From an uncultured Granulosicoccus sp. (GTDB lineage: Bacteria; Pseudomonadota; Gammaproteobacteria; Granulosicoccales; Granulosicoccaceae), in the NCBI GenBank assembly GCA_947495035.1, contig CANLXI010000031.1, forward strand, positions 21,710 through 85,709: a stretch of 64,000 bases of DNA, in the 5' to 3' direction. Shown here piece by piece: positions 63,743 to 64,000 of the stretch; position 1 is the first letter of the stretch, and each line of letters starts with the position of its first letter. Below the pieces are notes generated by a model. It was not told where the DNA came from. It was given only the letters and a program-made list of their open reading frames with translations, and made no database searches. The position numbers and the translations under genes were made by a program.

Positions 63743-63765
63743 GGTCGTCTGTCGAGTCGTGAAAT

Positions 63766-64000
63766 CGTATGGCCGTATCGCCGTGTCACCGTGTCACCGT
63801 GTCGCCGTGTCGCCGTGTCGCCGTATGGCCGTATCGCCGTATGGCCGTATCGCCGTATGGCCGTATCGCCGTATCGCCGTATCGCCGTATCGCCGTATCG
63901 CCGTATGGCCGTATGGCCGTATGGCCGTATCGCCGTATCGCCGTATCGCCGTATCGCCGTATCGCCGTATCGCCGTATCGCCGTATCGCCGTATCGCCGT
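63766..64000. repeat. Octamer tandem repeat array, runs off the right edge
   Basis: 29 complete 8-bp units and 3 bases of another, without any insertion or deletion. Units are CGTATCGC (17 copies), CGTATGGC (7), CGTGTCGC (3) and CGTGTCAC (2); the G-rich variants are near the left end and the right end is uniform CGTATCGC. No stop codon arises in any of the six frames, because an 8-bp unit gives an 8-residue repeat (RIAVSPYR on the plus strand). Whether it is coding, upstream of the HAD gene only, or part of a gene beyond the window cannot be seen. Confidence 0.93.

Noticed and set aside
63766..64000. CRISPR or centromere-like (parS) array
   Set aside because: Units of 8 bp are contiguous without spacers and do not match the parS palindrome; no par genes are in view.

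Overview
The window looks like chromosomal core sequence from a gammaproteobacterium. The evidence is gene order: dnaE-accA-tilS-pyrG-kdsA-eno-ftsB-ispD-ispF, pilZ-holB-tmk-mltG-fabF-acpP-fabG-fabD, smc-zipA-ligA with cysZ, and ndk-rlmN-pilF-hisS-yfgM-bamB-der. A Gram-negative envelope is implied by kdsA, bamB, lipoproteins and zipA. PilF and PilZ imply type IV pili. GC content is moderately high, coding density is high and many genes overlap by 1 or 4 nt. The lineage cannot be fixed from the sequence alone. No rRNA, tRNA, CRISPR array, insertion sequence or prophage was seen.

Layout. 1-4.4 kb: 5' part of an Atm1/MsbA-type ABC exporter coupled to dusA, then a PhyH-type dioxygenase with a Gfo/Idh/MocA oxidoreductase. 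4.6-8.2 kb: glutathione-dependent formaldehyde detoxification (frmA, frmB), a clear terminator, then selO. 8.2-21.7 kb (minus strand): rnhB-dnaE, accA-tilS and pyrG-kdsA-eno-ftsB-ispD-ispF, ending in a thioinosine/thioadenosine phosphorylase. 21.9-30.2 kb: accessory metabolism (SDR, M24 hydrolase, Asp/Glu-racemase-like protein, DUF1989 protein, M20 peptidase, fructosamine-kinase-like protein, histidine phosphatase, class III CoA-transferase), closed by an array of 52-bp repeats. 30.6-39.6 kb: M32 carboxypeptidase, a SET-domain protein, pilZ-holB-tmk-mltG and the fatty-acid block fabF-acpP-fabG-fabD. 39.7-48.9 kb: dapB-ligA-zipA-smc, then cysZ and an M23 peptidase on the other strand. 48.9-57.4 kb: der-bamB-yfgM-hisS-pilF-rlmN-ndk, a proteasome-like Ntn hydrolase and nrdR. 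57.7-60.4 kb: mdh and the msrP/msrQ methionine sulfoxide repair system. 60.6-64 kb: an unusual DUF4011-like protein, a HAD hydrolase and, at the right edge, an array of about 29 perfect 8-bp units.

The genes mostly serve replication and chromosome maintenance (dnaE, holB, ligA, smc, rnhB), nucleotide supply (pyrG, tmk, ndk, nrdR), envelope biogenesis (accA, fab genes, kdsA, ispDF, mltG, bamB, zipA, ftsB) and translation (tilS, dusA, hisS, rlmN, der). The points most worth a second look are a proteasome/HslV-like protein whose mature N-terminus is predicted to be Ser rather than Thr; the two repeat arrays, one of which includes the 3' end of a coding sequence; a DUF4011-like domain without its usual helicase; and a SET-domain protein with a histone-like basic tail. 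I did not find a clear multi-gene system that I would call new.
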